Assembly (NCBI GenBank): GCA_900095095.1
Contig: FMBT01000290.1
Coordinates: 1,054,001-1,118,000, forward strand
Source of the DNA: Fragilariopsis cylindrus CCMP1102
Lineage: Eukaryota; Bacillariophyta; Bacillariophyceae; Bacillariales; Bacillariaceae
Length of the DNA: 64,000 nucleotides
Direction: 5' to 3'
Within the stretch, counting starts at the first letter, position 1. Each line of letters starts with the position of its first letter. Made by a program: the position numbers and the translations under genes. A model generated the notes under the pieces. That model ran no database searches, was not told the DNA's origin, and saw only the letters and a program-made list of their open reading frames with translations. Of the stretch, positions 1-11,559 are shown piece by piece.

Positions 1-495
1 TTTAATGATATGTGGATGATCCACATGTAATAAGATATCCACCTCTCTTCGTAATTGGGTTGGATCCGGTAATTTTGATTTTTGAATTGTTTTTAATGCA
101 AAATAGAAGGTATTATTGGTATAATTTGTTTGTATTTTTGTATTGGTATTTTTTTTAATCGAACATTTACGTACCGTACCAAAACTACCTTTCCCTAAAA
201 TTTCATTCTCTAATATAGTATATTTTTCATGTATATCCGATGGAAAATCACCATGAAATATTGAATTCATAATATTATAATCTTCTGCACCTATCATTTT
301 TTCTTCACTTATTATTATTACTTCTTTTTCGTCTTCAATGACAGCTTCCTTTACTACTGCTATTTCTTCTGCTTCAAGAACAACAACAACTTCCTTTATT
401 ATTGTTTTTTCATCAGCGACAACAACAACTGCGGCAGCGACGGCAGCTGCTACGGCAGCATCATCCGTATTATTATCAGTGGATAATTCCGTCAT
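1..495 (-). CDS. Protein kinase, N-terminal part (runs off window start)
   Basis: The minus strand reads open from an ATG at 495 to base 1, giving 165 codons without a stop. The first ~75 residues are a low-complexity Ala/Val/Glu-rich leader. The kinase N-lobe follows: a glycine-rich loop (LGKGSFGTV, about residue 100), the ATP-binding lysine in an ALK motif (K135), and a helix-C segment RREVDIL ahead of HPHIIK. These are hallmarks of Ser/Thr kinases of the CAMK/CDPK type, but the catalytic loop and any regulatory domain lie outside the window, so the subfamily is inferred weakly. The gene is transcribed away from the cytochrome b561 gene, with about 1.1 kb between the two start codons. Confidence 0.85.
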   Translation of the reverse strand, partial: MTELSTDNNTDDAAVAAAVAAAVVVVADEKTIIKEVVVVLEAEEIAVVKEAVIEDEKEVIIISEEKMIGAEDYNIMNSIFHGDFPSDIHEKYTILENEILGKGSFGTVRKCSIKKNTNTKIQTNYTNNTFYFALKTIQKSKLPDPTQLRREVDILLHVDHPHIIK

Positions 496-1580
496 ACTAT
501 CTCCCTCTTCTCTCTCTCTCTCCTTCTCTCTTGTCAAAACCAGCTTTTGTGTTTTTGATGTGCTTATTAGATCTTTGTCGCAAGTAAATAGCAAGCGAAG
601 ATTTTTGTTTCGTCAAAATTCAATAATACCGTAATGATTACATTAAGAACAAGGGATCCTACTATGCACAAAATCTGAGTAAGTGTCGTCATAGCCTGAT
701 ATGTGCGTGACCGTTCTTAGCTTGTTCTAAACGGCTGGAATTTGTTTTTCATATGCTACAAAATATTTTCCGACTCAAGATGTAAAAGGACTGAGGGGGG
801 GTTGAGGAATACTGGTAAAGTAAAACTTTTTTGTTTTACAAGATTTGAAGGTTCTTTGATGTGCTGGTTCGCTTCAGGTCTTTTGTTGTGTTCCATGATT
901 GAGGATTTTCTTTCCATTTTGACACCACCATCAGCGTGCCATCACGCATCATAGGAATTACCATTGTACATGATCATACTTGTTACAAAAACTTCCTAAA
1001 AGCACATCACCATAAGATTATAATATTCATGGTGACGACACAACCCACTTTATTATTGCAACAAATCAATAAACCCGCCACCACCCGCATTCCACACAAC
1101 ATAATACAGTACTATATACATACATACATAAATCAAAGTAAGTTATACTCGTCTACATATCACCTCAACAGGAAAAAATGAAATCGTAATCATAAATGTA
1201 GACTCTACATGGAAGGCAATGTGTATTTCAGCTCGATCGATCACATATTTACAGTACTATCATCACATATGCAGCGCAGCGCAAAACGTAGCGCAAGCAT
1301 CAATTAACTTACTGTTCTACATTTTTTGTTCCTTCTGCTTTCTTATTCATAATCTTATACGGCGTTCTTCTGCTTTGCTTTGATTTTTACCTTTTCAACG
1401 ATTCAATTCAATGTTTCGATTCGATTCAATTTAATTCAATCCAATCCAATCCAGTCCAATCCAATCCAATTTTCCCCATCCGAAGTCAATCACCATCTTC
1501 TTCCCAAACGATTATAGATTCATTTCGATTCCATAGCATCATTGCCATTATTCTCATTGTTGTTGGATTGAATATAAAAA
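496..1580. other. Intergenic region between divergent genes
   Basis: About 1.1 kb between divergent kinase and cytochrome b561 genes, so it should hold both promoters. Around 1400-1470 there is a degenerate TTCAAT/CCAAT-like run, (CAATC)n, probably in the b561 5' leader. The short open frames here are low-complexity and lack family features. No RNA gene was recognised. Confidence 0.5.
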
Positions 1581-2366
1581 ATGTCAACTCTGCCATCTTT
1601 ACTACAACGTCGAAGTAGTATTGTATTATTATGGTATACAACAATAATAGTTTCTTTATTGGTAGTATTATGTATTAGTAGTATTATGATCAAAGATGTT
1701 GGTACAACTATTCCATTTACATGGCATCCAATATTAATGACAATCTCATTTTTATTTTGTATGACACAAGGTATACATTCCTATCTAGTAGGATTTGGCA
1801 GTAATGGTAATATGGGAAACAACGGTATTGAAAATGATAATGATAATCATGATAATGATAGAAGCAATCATAATAAAAATAGATCACGTATGTATCATGG
1901 TATATTAATGTTAGTTGCACTTATAACAGCGTTTGGGGGTTATATTGCCATCTATATCGCACATTTGAATGGGAAAGGTCATACCGCAGTGGGTGATACC
2001 TTTATAAAACTATTCCATACCTGGTTTGGATATCTAATTTTAGTTGGAATCTTATTCCAATCTCTAGTCGGTCTATCTAAATATATATTATTATATAAAC
2101 AAGGTAGATCATTTGCAAAATTTCATGGCTTACTGGGTCCATTATTATGGTTATTTGGTTGTTTTAATATCTTTCTAGGTGTATGGTTCTGGTCATCATC
2201 CAGTAATAATTTATTTTTACAAATTATTCTATCGTTATCAATTATTAGTATTGTAGTTATCACAATATTGTTTTTTAATATACGTTCTTCAAGTTCAAGT
2301 AATAATAATAATGGTAATGAGTCCGTAGTACTAGTTTCTGCTCAGACTTCTTCTGAAATCATTTAA
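1581..2366 (+). CDS. Cytochrome b561 family transmembrane oxidoreductase
   Basis: A 261-residue single-exon protein starting at ATG 1581. It has about six hydrophobic segments and the four spaced histidines of the cytochrome b561 core: H49 (WHP), H106 (MYHG), H146 (FHTW) and H182 (KFHG). In the family, these ligate two haems on opposite sides of a membrane and allow electron transfer from cytosolic ascorbate to ferric iron or monodehydroascorbate across endomembranes or the plasma membrane. A roughly 30-residue Asn/Asp/Gly-rich loop separates the helices carrying the first two histidines and is probably a diatom-specific insertion. The C-terminus is a Ser/Asn-rich tail. No DOMON or reductase domain is attached. 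The substrate is not predictable from sequence. Confidence 0.88.
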   Translation: MSTLPSLLQRRSSIVLLWYTTIIVSLLVVLCISSIMIKDVGTTIPFTWHPILMTISFLFCMTQGIHSYLVGFGSNGNMGNNGIENDNDNHDNDRSNHNKNRSRMYHGILMLVALITAFGGYIAIYIAHLNGKGHTAVGDTFIKLFHTWFGYLILVGILFQSLVGLSKYILLYKQGRSFAKFHGLLGPLLWLFGCFNIFLGVWFWSSSSNNLFLQIILSLSIISIVVITILFFNIRSSSSSNNNNGNESVVLVSAQTSSEII

Positions 2367-2624
2367 TTTAATAATAAGATAGGAAATATAGTACAGTATA
2401 ATTTTCGACACAAAGAGAGAAATGAACTAGAAACATAACATAAAAAGGAATACATACATATTAGGAATAGTGGGAATATTAATGATAGGCCCTACGCTAC
2501 AATATATAAGTAAGAGTTAAAAGTTAACAGGATTATCCTTTTCCACTTCTTCTTTTTCAGATCAGATTATCTTCCTATTTTTATCTGCATTGCATACCTC
2601 ATTTGTCGTTGACATTGGACAGTA

Positions 2625-2708
2625 GGTTTCCATCATGGATGGAACGGCAAGTGGTTTTCATCATGGATTGAACGGCAAGCGGTTTTCATCATGGAAGGAA
2701 CGGCAAGT
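2625..2708. repeat. Three tandem 28-bp repeats
   Basis: Three head-to-tail copies (2625, 2653, 2681) of a 28-bp unit beginning GGTTTTCATCATGGA and ending ACGGCAAG, differing at a few positions. Each contains a CATCATGGA core, so each carries an ATG, but 28 is not a multiple of three and the frames rotate. They sit just upstream of the surface-protein fragment. Confidence 0.85.
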
Positions 2709-2820
2709 GGTGAACCTTCTCTTCCACCACCATTTTTGGCCACAATTATTGGAGGCACAGAAAAGTATGTACAGTTTAAATCATATTATTTCGAAGGGGA
2801 AAAATGGATTTTCTCCTTAA

Positions 2821-3114
2821 AGCTTTGAATGGATCGAAGGAACTGTGGATATCACAACAATCTGTGGTACGATTGTTCCAATAATTGACATAGTTACTCC
2901 TTTCCCTAGCACGGCGCCATCCATCTCGGTGGCGCCGTCCCTCTCGACCGCTCCTAGCTTGATGCCCTCGGCGGTGCCCTCAGATAGTCCAGCGGATATT
3001 GCTTCGGATTCCCCTAGCTTTGCGCCCTCAACCACTCCAATTGGCATCCTTAGTCTCAATCCGAGCATGTACCCCGTGAAATTCCTGGACCATCTTCCGT
3101 TCATACGTGGATAA
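2821..3114 (+). pseudogene. Fragment of a Ser/Pro-rich diatom surface-type protein
   Basis: An open stretch without its own ATG; the base before it could be a splice acceptor (CCTTAAAG at about 2813-2820). It encodes a short beta-like segment (WIEGTVDITT) and then a mucin-like series of PS, APS, TAPS and SDSP units. Ser/Pro repeats of this kind are common in secreted or frustule-associated diatom proteins. The frame runs into the inverted-repeat element at 3088 and stops inside it at 3114. Either this is a truncated relic or a terminal exon cut by the insertion. Base composition is more GC-rich than the surroundings. Confidence 0.45.
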
Positions 3115-3255
3115 AAATTTGTACGAAAAATTTAAAAATCGCATTCCCTAACCGCGCGATTTATTTCTAATTTTTTAGCGACTTGTATTAAGGGTGCTGC
3201 GATTTTTTTAAGTTTCTCGTACAAGTTTCTATCCACGTATGAACGGAAGATGGTC
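3088..3255. mobile_element. MITE-like hairpin element (168 bp)
   Basis: Two imperfect inverted arms of about 55 bp face each other: the left begins GACCATCTTCCGTTCATACG and the right ends CGTATGAACGGAAGATGGTC. A central segment of about 55 bp separates them. CTG occurs immediately outside both ends (3085-3087 and 3256-3258), compatible with a 3-bp target duplication. There is no coding capacity, so it would need a transposase in trans. A simple fold-back repeat is the alternative. Confidence 0.7.
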
Positions 3256-3741
3256 CTGTCCAAACAAACAAACGATTGACAGAGAGAGACACAAAGAGAA
3301 AGTATTAATTTGTTTTGTTATCATGTTTATTTTCATTTACTATTTTTTCTATTCTTTGTTCGTATATTATTATTATGATTGATATTGTAAAGTAATATTT
3401 CCCAATCCCGCCCGTCCCATGGCATGGCATGGCATGGCATTGAGTTATGTAGAAAGTCAATGAATGAATGAATGTGTTATTGTGGGTTTGTGTGTATGTG
3501 TGTGCATTTTTGTTGTTGTTGTTTCATCTTTTTTATTCGTTTTATTTTTTTATTTCTATTGTTACACAACCGTTACGTCCATCTCCTATACCATCTAATG
3601 AAAGGAAGGAAGGGAGGAAAGAAGGAAGAGATGGTTGCTTGCTTTCCTGACGGACGACGACGACGATGTTGGAGTACAGCACAGTACAGTACACTCGAGT
3701 GACTGGTGTATCCATGTACTATACTGTTTCTTTTTCTTTTC
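3256..3741. other. Intergenic with simple repeats
   Basis: Downstream region of the aspartic protease gene. It contains (CATGG)n at about 3418-3440, (AATG)n at about 3461-3475, and pyrimidine- and purine-rich tracts. The open frames here are simple-sequence shadows. Confidence 0.5.
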
Positions 3742-6700
3742 TTAATTCATTCGTTGTAAAATGTGCGAATCTAAAACAAAATCAACTTCATCTGGTTGAT
3801 CTTGACCACCATTATGATCATGACCATGACCATTATTATCATTATCGTCACTACTACTATAACTTCGGCCTAATCCACCACTAAAGCTTCCAATAAGACT
3901 TCTAGGACTAGTACGTGTTGTTGACGACGTTCCTCCTCCTCCTCTACTTCGTTGTCCTCCTCCTTCTTCATCATGGAAACGTCCAACACCACTGCTACCA
4001 CTACTACCTCCACTGCCACTGCTACCACTATATTTAATTTCATCTAAGGCATCTTGAAAATGTTGTGAGCTGTTGGATGGTGGTGGTGGTTTCGATGGTT
4101 GATTATTATGATCCCGATAATTTAAATTACGGGATTGATTCACAATGGAACGTTCCGCATTTTGAAATGTTTTTTGAAATAATAATTGTTGTTTTTGAAT
4201 ACTTTTTTTATTTTGATATTTTTTACGTCGTTTCATCCAAACAAATAGAAAAATCATAAAAAATAATGTAATCACAATGAATATACCAATAATACCACCA
4301 ATACTAGTAGTAGATGCTGTTTTTGATGATGATAAACTACCCCCTTGTGCTTGTCCTGGTACGGCTGGTACTGGTTCACGATTGGGTGGTTCAAAATGGG
4401 ATGGTACATGTGATGGTGATGAACCATTATCAGCAGCAGCAGAATCATTAGTATTAGAACCACCATCGCCATGTGAACCATCAAATAATGATGTTGCATC
4501 GTTATTGTTATCGTTGTGATTATCGTTGTGCTGCTGGTTACTATCATCGTCTTCATTATTTGCTTCAATCTCATGAATATCATTAAATTGTTCTTCTGCT
4601 TGTTGTTCAATTGTGTTCATATCTTCTTCATTTAATGCATTATTAACATCATTTGTCCATTCCTCTATTTCTTCCTGTGTTATTTTTGTTGGTGTTCCAC
4701 CAGGTGGTATCATAACTGCATCATCTCCTTCAGATTCAGATGATGGTGGTGGAGGAAATTCAAACGTATCATCATCTAATATATCTCCCTCTAATGAAGG
4801 AAAGTTTTCAGCATCAGTGTCTTGACCATCGTCCGCTTCGATTATATCTTCAAGATCATCCTCATCCTTCCAACCACCGTCGATTGATTCAATTATATCA
4901 TCTTCTAATACTACAGGAGATTGTTGTTGTTCTTGAATTTCTTGATCTTGTTGTTCATTTTGAATTATTTCATCATTATTTTTTTCTTGTTCATAGATTG
5001 TATTCCAAAAATTGGTAACATCGAATGATAAATCAGTATCACAACGATCATGGACTACATTTTCAGCTGCTACTGCTAAACCTAATTTTTGATTTTCAAA
5101 ATCATAGACACTATAATATTTATTTAAAAATGCATCCCCTAATACCCATCCCTTCATTCCTTTGGATGGAACAATTCGTAATATACATGCTCCATCACTA
5201 TTACTTTCAATATCACCATCACCATTAATAGTATCAATATGCATAATAAAATCTTCTTTTTCTAATACATACGGTATACCATTAATAATAAATTCAATAC
5301 TAAAAAATGGATCATTGCAATTATTTAGGATTGCACCATCAAATCCATCTGGATTATCACAATCAATTTCAATTGGTTTATTATTTGAATTATCAAGTTG
5401 AAAACATTTAGCATTATTTAATTTCACTAAATGTGCCACCGATTCTTGTGGACCAATGATATAACTGGATCCACTATCTAATACAGCAATTAAATCATCG
5501 TCATTATTACTTGAAGAGCTAGAAGTAGGGTCGTCACCACTACCACTACCACCAGATGATGTCATTAATGATGTACCACCAACTTTAACATCATTCATTT
5601 GTACTGCCCAATAATTATCATATATTTCATTTCCACTTTCACTATTACCACCACTTGCTCGACCACCATTCCCATTACTAGTATTCCCTAATAAATTATG
5701 CCATTTTAAACAACCTAAATAATGATCTTGATTGACACCCCCCAGGATTAGTTCGGACGATGAATTTGGTTGTTGTGGTGGATTTCTTGGTGAAAAACTA
5801 ATCGTATCTGTATCTGTTTCATCTTGATTTGGATTCATAAATTTTTGTTTAAAATTAGTATAATCATCAACATCAGAACGTAAATACATACCAAATATAT
5901 TGTGTTTTAATACTTTATTTGAATTACTTGATGTATGTAATAAATTACCTAATACGGATGGAAAACCATGACTGGTTTCCATGTTATTCGCTAAACCTAA
6001 TATACCTTCTTCTTCTTCACATGTTGTAAAATCATCAATATGTGTTATTTGTGCAAATACTTGACGATCAATACGTATATCATCATTTCCTAATCGTAAT
6101 GTATCTTTGGCATGTTCCCCTTTAATCTACAGTATTTTGATTATTGATATTGATTAGTTATTGAAAAAAAGGAAAAAAAAGAAGTGGTTAAAACAGACAG
6201 CGGGGTTAGTTCTGTTTTGATTTTGTTTTGTGAATATAGCGTTATCAACAAAAGAAACGAAAGAGGAAGATGTAGAATTCAACTCGACTCGGACTCGGAC
6301 AAAACACCGAACGATTTCTCTTCTACGAACGAACGAACGAATCCAGACAAAAAAGCAAACAGCACAACACAACCATTACAGTACCGTGCAGTACAAGTAG
6401 TTCACGTTCACACGTTCATTTCTACTTACACCTTCCCCATCTTCATAATCCAATTGAAATGTATTTTTGGTGGGATCCGATGTGGCAACCTCATAGGTAT
6501 TACTTAATAAAGGATTATATAAATTCCAGGTGGGATGTTTTGTGTTGCAAGATGTATCACATAATGTCGATGGGATCCATAAATCCGAACCCGCTGTATC
6601 AAAATCTACTTTAAATGTTTGTAAATGTGGTGGTGATCCTAATGTTATCAATCCACTATATAATACTAAATGACAATTGGATAAATCAATACTGGTGATT

Positions 6701-7203
6701 AAACCTCCATCTGATTCTGATTGGAGATGACGAGTATGACGTGCACGAGTTTGGTCTGTACTAGTATGAGAAGCGTAGTGTGCGTGTGCTTGTCTCCATG
6801 ATGCAGGATGATGATAGTGTTGATGCTGATGATGATCGTGTTGATGATCTTGAAAATGTGATTGTGATTGTTGTGCTTCCTCATTATCCCCTCCCAGTTC
6901 CAGTCCCGTTAATGTTGATTTCGATTTCGACGATCGCAATTGTAATGATCTTCGTGTACTAGTAGCCTCTTCTTCTTTTTCGTGTTGTTCTTGATAAATA
7001 ATACTATTCAGAGTCAAACGACGATTACGATGATGTACAAGTTGTCCTAATAAGGCATTATGATGACGTTCTTTTGATACATGTACAGGAATTGTTATGA
7101 CATTGCCATTATGCCCTCCTTGCCCTTGATGTTGTTGTTGTTGTGGATTTCTTCTTCTGCTGCTACTAGAAGAAGAAGAAGAAGATAGTGTTGAAATCGT
7201 CAT
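3742..7203 (-). CDS. Membrane-anchored pepsin-type aspartic protease
   Basis: Two exons: 7203-6430 (258 codons) and 6126-3742, joined across a 303-bp intron with GTAAGT donor and CTGTAG acceptor. The predicted protein is 1052 residues. The N-terminal ~165 residues are low-complexity (Ser, His, Gln). The catalytic lobes follow: first aspartate D202 in FDTAGSDLWIPS and second D475 in LDSGSSYIIG. The splice restores the flap region before an AKDTLRLG strand, as in pepsins. After the protease comes a long Asp/Glu/Asn-rich linker, one transmembrane helix (about residues 863-888), basic KRRKK and a Ser/Gly-rich tail, giving a type I topology. No clear N-terminal signal peptide is visible, so the start or an upstream exon may be missing. 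The first motif is DTA rather than the usual DTG. The substrate is unknown. Confidence 0.85.
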
Positions 7204-7591
7204 ATTGATGTTATTGATATTAGTATTGATATTGATTATTGATATTGATTATTGATATTGTTTTGCTTCGTTTCGTTTTATTCTGATTGCCCCTCCCTTC
7301 GATTCTTCTATTTGCTTTAATGTACTGATCTTCGGTGAGATTGTTACCTCTCCTTCCTCTGATTGATAATAAGAATGAATTCAAAATTGCACACGCGTCG
7401 GATACACTAGAAGAAAAAAACGACGGCCGAAAAATCTAAATACGGTATTAATGCAATAGAGTGGTAATGCAAAAAAGCACGATAGAAGGTGCAATAGGAT
7501 CACAAAAGTTTAGTGCACAAAAAAGGTATGTGAAGTAAAGCTGTTCGCGCTTGAAAACGAGTTGGACCGGCCAACTTTTTTTAACAAATAA
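7204..7591. other. Intergenic, promoter side of the protease gene
   Basis: AT-rich DNA with repeated ATTGATATTGATTATTGATATTG just upstream of the protease start. No gene signal was seen. Confidence 0.4.
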
Positions 7592-7940
7592 ATGACATGC
7601 GATTTATTTGGATCACTCATCATGTTATTTTACTTACCCGTTTTTTTATGTGTGTCGTCTCAGCCTTCGCTTTCACAAAAATTTGAATTTTTCAAAATGT
7701 GTGAGCAAGGTGAGATAAAAATTGCGCGCTTGAAAAGTCCTCATAATAATAATAGTATCAAAACTTTAATTTTACATACCGTAGCTATGGCCGATGCTTA
7801 CGCTTTTTTAGCGCCAGAAAAATCACTAACTCTACAGCTACTAAATCCGTACAATTATACTCTGATACAATATAACGAGTAACGCTAGCCGCCCGAAGGA
7901 GGCCTTCTCTAAAATAATGGTTTAAATTGTACCTACCCAG

Positions 7941-9324
7941 GACTACGAGTGTGAAGAGGAAGGAAGTACTGTAAAGGAGGAATTCTTGAATATTTGTCGT
8001 GTCTGTTCGAAGGAAGATTCAAAAGAGAGGGCTTTCGAAAAATGTGGAATTTGTAAACATGATATTCGTATTGTGGCAAAGAGCATCAAAGAATTCATTG
8101 GTTTGAGCAGAATCATAAAGGGGAATGTAGACAACTCAAGATTTTGAAGAAGTATAGCAAGCCACGTTATGTGAGAGAAATTCGGGAGGCAATTCTTGGT
8201 GGTGAAGATCCCAAGACTATTGTTAGATTACAAACAATTCGTACTCAACTCGGGTTGACGCGACCCAAGGAAGATTATGAAGAATTATTAACACTCATTG
8301 TTGATAAGAATGACACAAGTAAAGGTCCAAGACAGTACGAATATCTTACTGCTAGAACAGATGGAACGGTATTTATCGGATCCACTCCTGATTCGACGGG
8401 ACCATCATCTTCGGATAGTACACGTACCGCATCCGTAGCGCGTCAGAAGACCGAAAATTCTTCTTTGTCGGAGGTAAAGGACGCCAAAATTTTTAGATCC
8501 AGTTACTCAGCGGCACCAGCGTCTGCGTCATTTGAAGCACCGAATACAGATCTACATAAAAATCGTTGGCGTCAGAGAATGGACCTCCTAGTACGTAATC
8601 CAAATTCTTAAAAATGGTCGTTTGGGTCGACACCATTTACTGATCTCATAATATCCTCCTCCGGTACTACTACAACCGCGTTCGATTTCTCACCGGCATC
8701 AGCACCTATGTCATTTGGAGAACCGACTACAGGTCCATGCATTGGTAAATCAACAACGCCTAGTAAAATGTCTTGGTCGACATCATTTGCTGCCGCTGCT
8801 TGTCTCAAACTACCCTCTTCCGACACGACTACATATGACAATACTGCGCAATTTGGTAGTTCGGCGGCACAAACCTCTACTGGTTCTACAGGTAGATTTG
8901 GTGATTGTGAAGGTGGTACTTTTGCACAGCTGGGTCGTGGATCTGGTCTTGTCTTTATTCCTACTAGTAAACAAATTCCTACTAGTACTACAAGTGGATT
9001 TGGTTTGTTTGATAGTGGTGGTACTTTCGCACAACCGGGTGGTGGATCAGGTGGATTTGTTGGTGGTGGGTTTGGTAATGGTAATGGTAATGGTAGTACT
9101 CTCGCACAACCGAGTGGTGGATCTATGTCATTTGGCTACAGGTCCATGTGTTGATAATTCAGCAACGCTTTATGTTTGGGTTGACACAAAGTTCGGCGGC
9201 ACAAACCCTTACTAGTATTACAGGAGGTAGAATTGTTGGTGGTGGATTTGGTAATAGTAATGGTGTTAATTTTGCACAACTGGGTGGTGGATCTAGTATG
9301 TTTGAGTCGACGCACGATAGCTAG
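7941..9324 (+). pseudogene. Decayed MYND zinc-finger gene with FG-repeat tail
   Basis: Reading from 7941, possibly after a splice acceptor CTACCCAG, the frame encodes a Glu-rich start and the first MYND pair CRVC, then CGIC. At about 8070-8071 the frame breaks: one base further on, it resumes with CGKEHQRIHW, HKGEC and a basic segment, which is the rest of a MYND finger (the usual last Cys of YCxxxC is His here). The second frame runs to TAA at 8609, then continues open in the same frame as an FG/Gly/Ser-rich tail (SFG, GFG, GGFGNG, AQPGGGS units) to 9154. Two more frame changes are needed for homologous repeat units up to TAG at 9322-9324. MYND fingers mediate protein contacts. An open stretch at 7592-7882 could be a remnant first exon, but no GT-AG join in the right phase was found. 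Confidence 0.65.
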
Positions 9325-9513
9325 CTACTAACTACTAAACATGTGACATATCAGAACTACTTTCCCACACGGTAGTGTTGTTACAGTATATACATTGTTT
9401 ATTCTAATTTTTTAAGTTATTTTTAATAAAACCGGATTCATGGTCATGTGTATATAGTCTACTCAACTCACTCCGTAGTGCTTCTAAAGTTATTGTTCTA
9501 TTTATTTATTCAT

Positions 9514-10605
9514 TTATTCTAATGTGGCTGCTGTATCAATCACGAATCGATATTTGACATCTGCTTTAATGGTCCGATCCCACGCAGCATCAACAGCTTC
9601 TGGTGTGGCAGGAACTAATTCAATATCACTCACAATATCATGTTCAGCACAAAAGTCAATCATTTCTTGTGTTTCACGAATACCACCAATCATACTACCG
9701 ACAATGGATAAGCGACGGGGCAGTATGTCAAAAGAACTCACACCCAAGACATCTGGGACACCACCGACCATAATCATCGTTCCAGATGTTTTTAATAATC
9801 CTAAATATTGTTTTGCATTGTGTGCCACAGCAATGGAATTATAAATAAAATCCATTGATTTCGCAGCATCGGTCAATTGTTGTTCATCGGTGGTCAAGAC
9901 AACCTTGGTTGCACCGAGTTTCATCGCACTTTCTATTTTGTACTCTGATCGTGTCAATACCACCACAGTACATCCCATAGCCTTGGCAATCTTCACAGCC
10001 ATATGTCCTAATCCACCTAATCCAGCCACACCCACTGTCATTCCAGCTTTTAAACCAAAATGACGAAAGGGACTGTAGCACGTAATACCGGCACATAATA
10101 AGGGTGCGGTGGCTGGTACAAACATCTTTTCAGGAATTGCGATGGTATAATTCTCATCCACGACAATATCCGAACTGTATCCACCTTGTGAAACGCCACC
10201 CGGATGTAATGTTTCGGATCGTTTACTTGCGTAGGTACCATGATTCCCACCAACACCCGAACAGTAATTCTCTTCACCACTCACACATTCTTCACAGGTT
10301 CGACATGAATCGGTGAAGCAACCAACACCAGCACGATCACCGATTTTGAATTTCGATACGTCAGGACCAACACCGACCACAGTACCTAAGATTTCATGAC
10401 CCACACACAATGGATACGCCACAGGTCCCCATTCACTTTTTCCGGTATGGATATCACTATGACAAATACCACTGTAGCTGATCGAAATATGTACATCCGA
10501 TGGACCAATCGCACGACGTTGGATGGTATGACGCATCATAGCACCGGTTGCATCCTTACAGGCCAGGCATTTCGTTGGAATAGTAGTAGTTGTGGTAGTC
10601 GACAT
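9514..10605 (-). CDS. Zinc-dependent alcohol dehydrogenase, CAD/YahK type
   Basis: A 363-residue single-exon protein of full family length. Catalytic zinc ligands are C48 (GICHSD), H70-E71 (GHE) and a later Cys in LLCAG. The structural zinc cluster is C101, C104, C107 and C115. The Rossmann motif GLGGLGHMAVK binds NADP(H); this pattern fits the cinnamyl-alcohol-dehydrogenase branch of the medium-chain dehydrogenases, which reduce aldehydes to alcohols. No targeting peptide is evident, so it is probably cytosolic. It is convergent with the MYND relic. Substrate specificity cannot be read from sequence; diatoms do not make lignin, so a general aldehyde reductase is most likely. Confidence 0.93.
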   Translation of the reverse strand: MSTTTTTTIPTKCLACKDATGAMMRHTIQRRAIGPSDVHISISYSGICHSDIHTGKSEWGPVAYPLCVGHEILGTVVGVGPDVSKFKIGDRAGVGCFTDSCRTCEECVSGEENYCSGVGGNHGTYASKRSETLHPGGVSQGGYSSDIVVDENYTIAIPEKMFVPATAPLLCAGITCYSPFRHFGLKAGMTVGVAGLGGLGHMAVKIAKAMGCTVVVLTRSEYKIESAMKLGATKVVLTTDEQQLTDAAKSMDFIYNSIAVAHNAKQYLGLLKTSGTMIMVGGVPDVLGVSSFDILPRRLSIVGSMIGGIRETQEMIDFCAEHDIVSDIELVPATPEAVDAAWDRTIKADVKYRFVIDTAATLE

Positions 10606-10719
10606 GATGATGGAGAGTTTTATATATTATGGCTGATTATTTGTGTAGATATTTTATCTTCGTTGTTTATCTTTTAAATTATTGCTTTTTGGTTTGGTTT
10701 GCTTTTAATTTTGTGAGAA

Positions 10720-10950
10720 AGATGATGATGTGTCGAATGAAGAGCGAAGACGAGAATTCTTGTGTTGAATAAAATGTGATCATTGAAACATTCGCCTCTC
10801 GGCGAGGATAAAAAAAACTCTCATGACGATGTGTCTCGCCGACGATGTGTCGAATGAAAGAGAGCTTAGTAGGACGATAATTGTTGTGTTGAAAAAGTGT
10901 GATTGAAACATTCATTCGCTTTCTCGGCGAGGATAAAAAAACGCGTCGAT
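10720..10950. repeat. Imperfect direct duplication (~110 bp x2)
   Basis: Two degenerate copies upstream of the dehydrogenase gene share GATGTGTCGAATGAA, GTGTTGAA, GTGATTGAAACATTC and CTCGGCGAGGATAAAAAAA. The first is about 10723-10830, the second about 10838-10945. The CTCGGCGAGG core is a small palindrome. It may be a promoter duplication or a non-coding relic. Confidence 0.6.
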
Positions 10951-11559
10951 GATGAGTCACAGCACAATACTGTACGGGCTGTTTTCATTCATTCCAATTC
11001 ATTCGCTCGTACTACAGTATACTGTGAGTAATTTTAGAGGAGATGTAATGGGAGGGAAAAAGTAGTCAAGTCATCGGTGAAATAGGGAAGAACACAATAG
11101 AACTCATTTTGCGTACCGGTTTACACCCGTGTGTGTTTTAAGAGTATTGAATAAATCTCCGCGTGGAACTAGTCATTAATATAAAAACTAAATCATGCTA
11201 AAATTTTACTAGTATTTGTTAGTGTAGTATATGATAACAACTTTAGCATCAAGTATATACACCTAAAAGGTCATATTTTTGGAAAATTAAACTATGAAGT
11301 TTACAATTGACCTATTGGAAGGAGAAATTTTCTATTCCTTAGTCTTGTAAGCCTATTGGTATCTCATAATGTAGGCTCACACACGGCACACATCAAATAA
11401 CCCCCAAAAATGGCCCATTTGCAGAGTTTTGTGGACATACAGTACACTAAATGAGGTGAATCATCCCAGAATATGTGGGTGGGGTGCACCATATATACCA
11501 AAGAGAGCTTACTCTAGGTGCTTTGTGTTGATGATCCAGCTTAGGTGCGCACTAAAGTG
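10951..11559. other. Intergenic, no gene seen
   Basis: AT-rich DNA without recognisable coding or RNA features. Confidence 0.4.
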
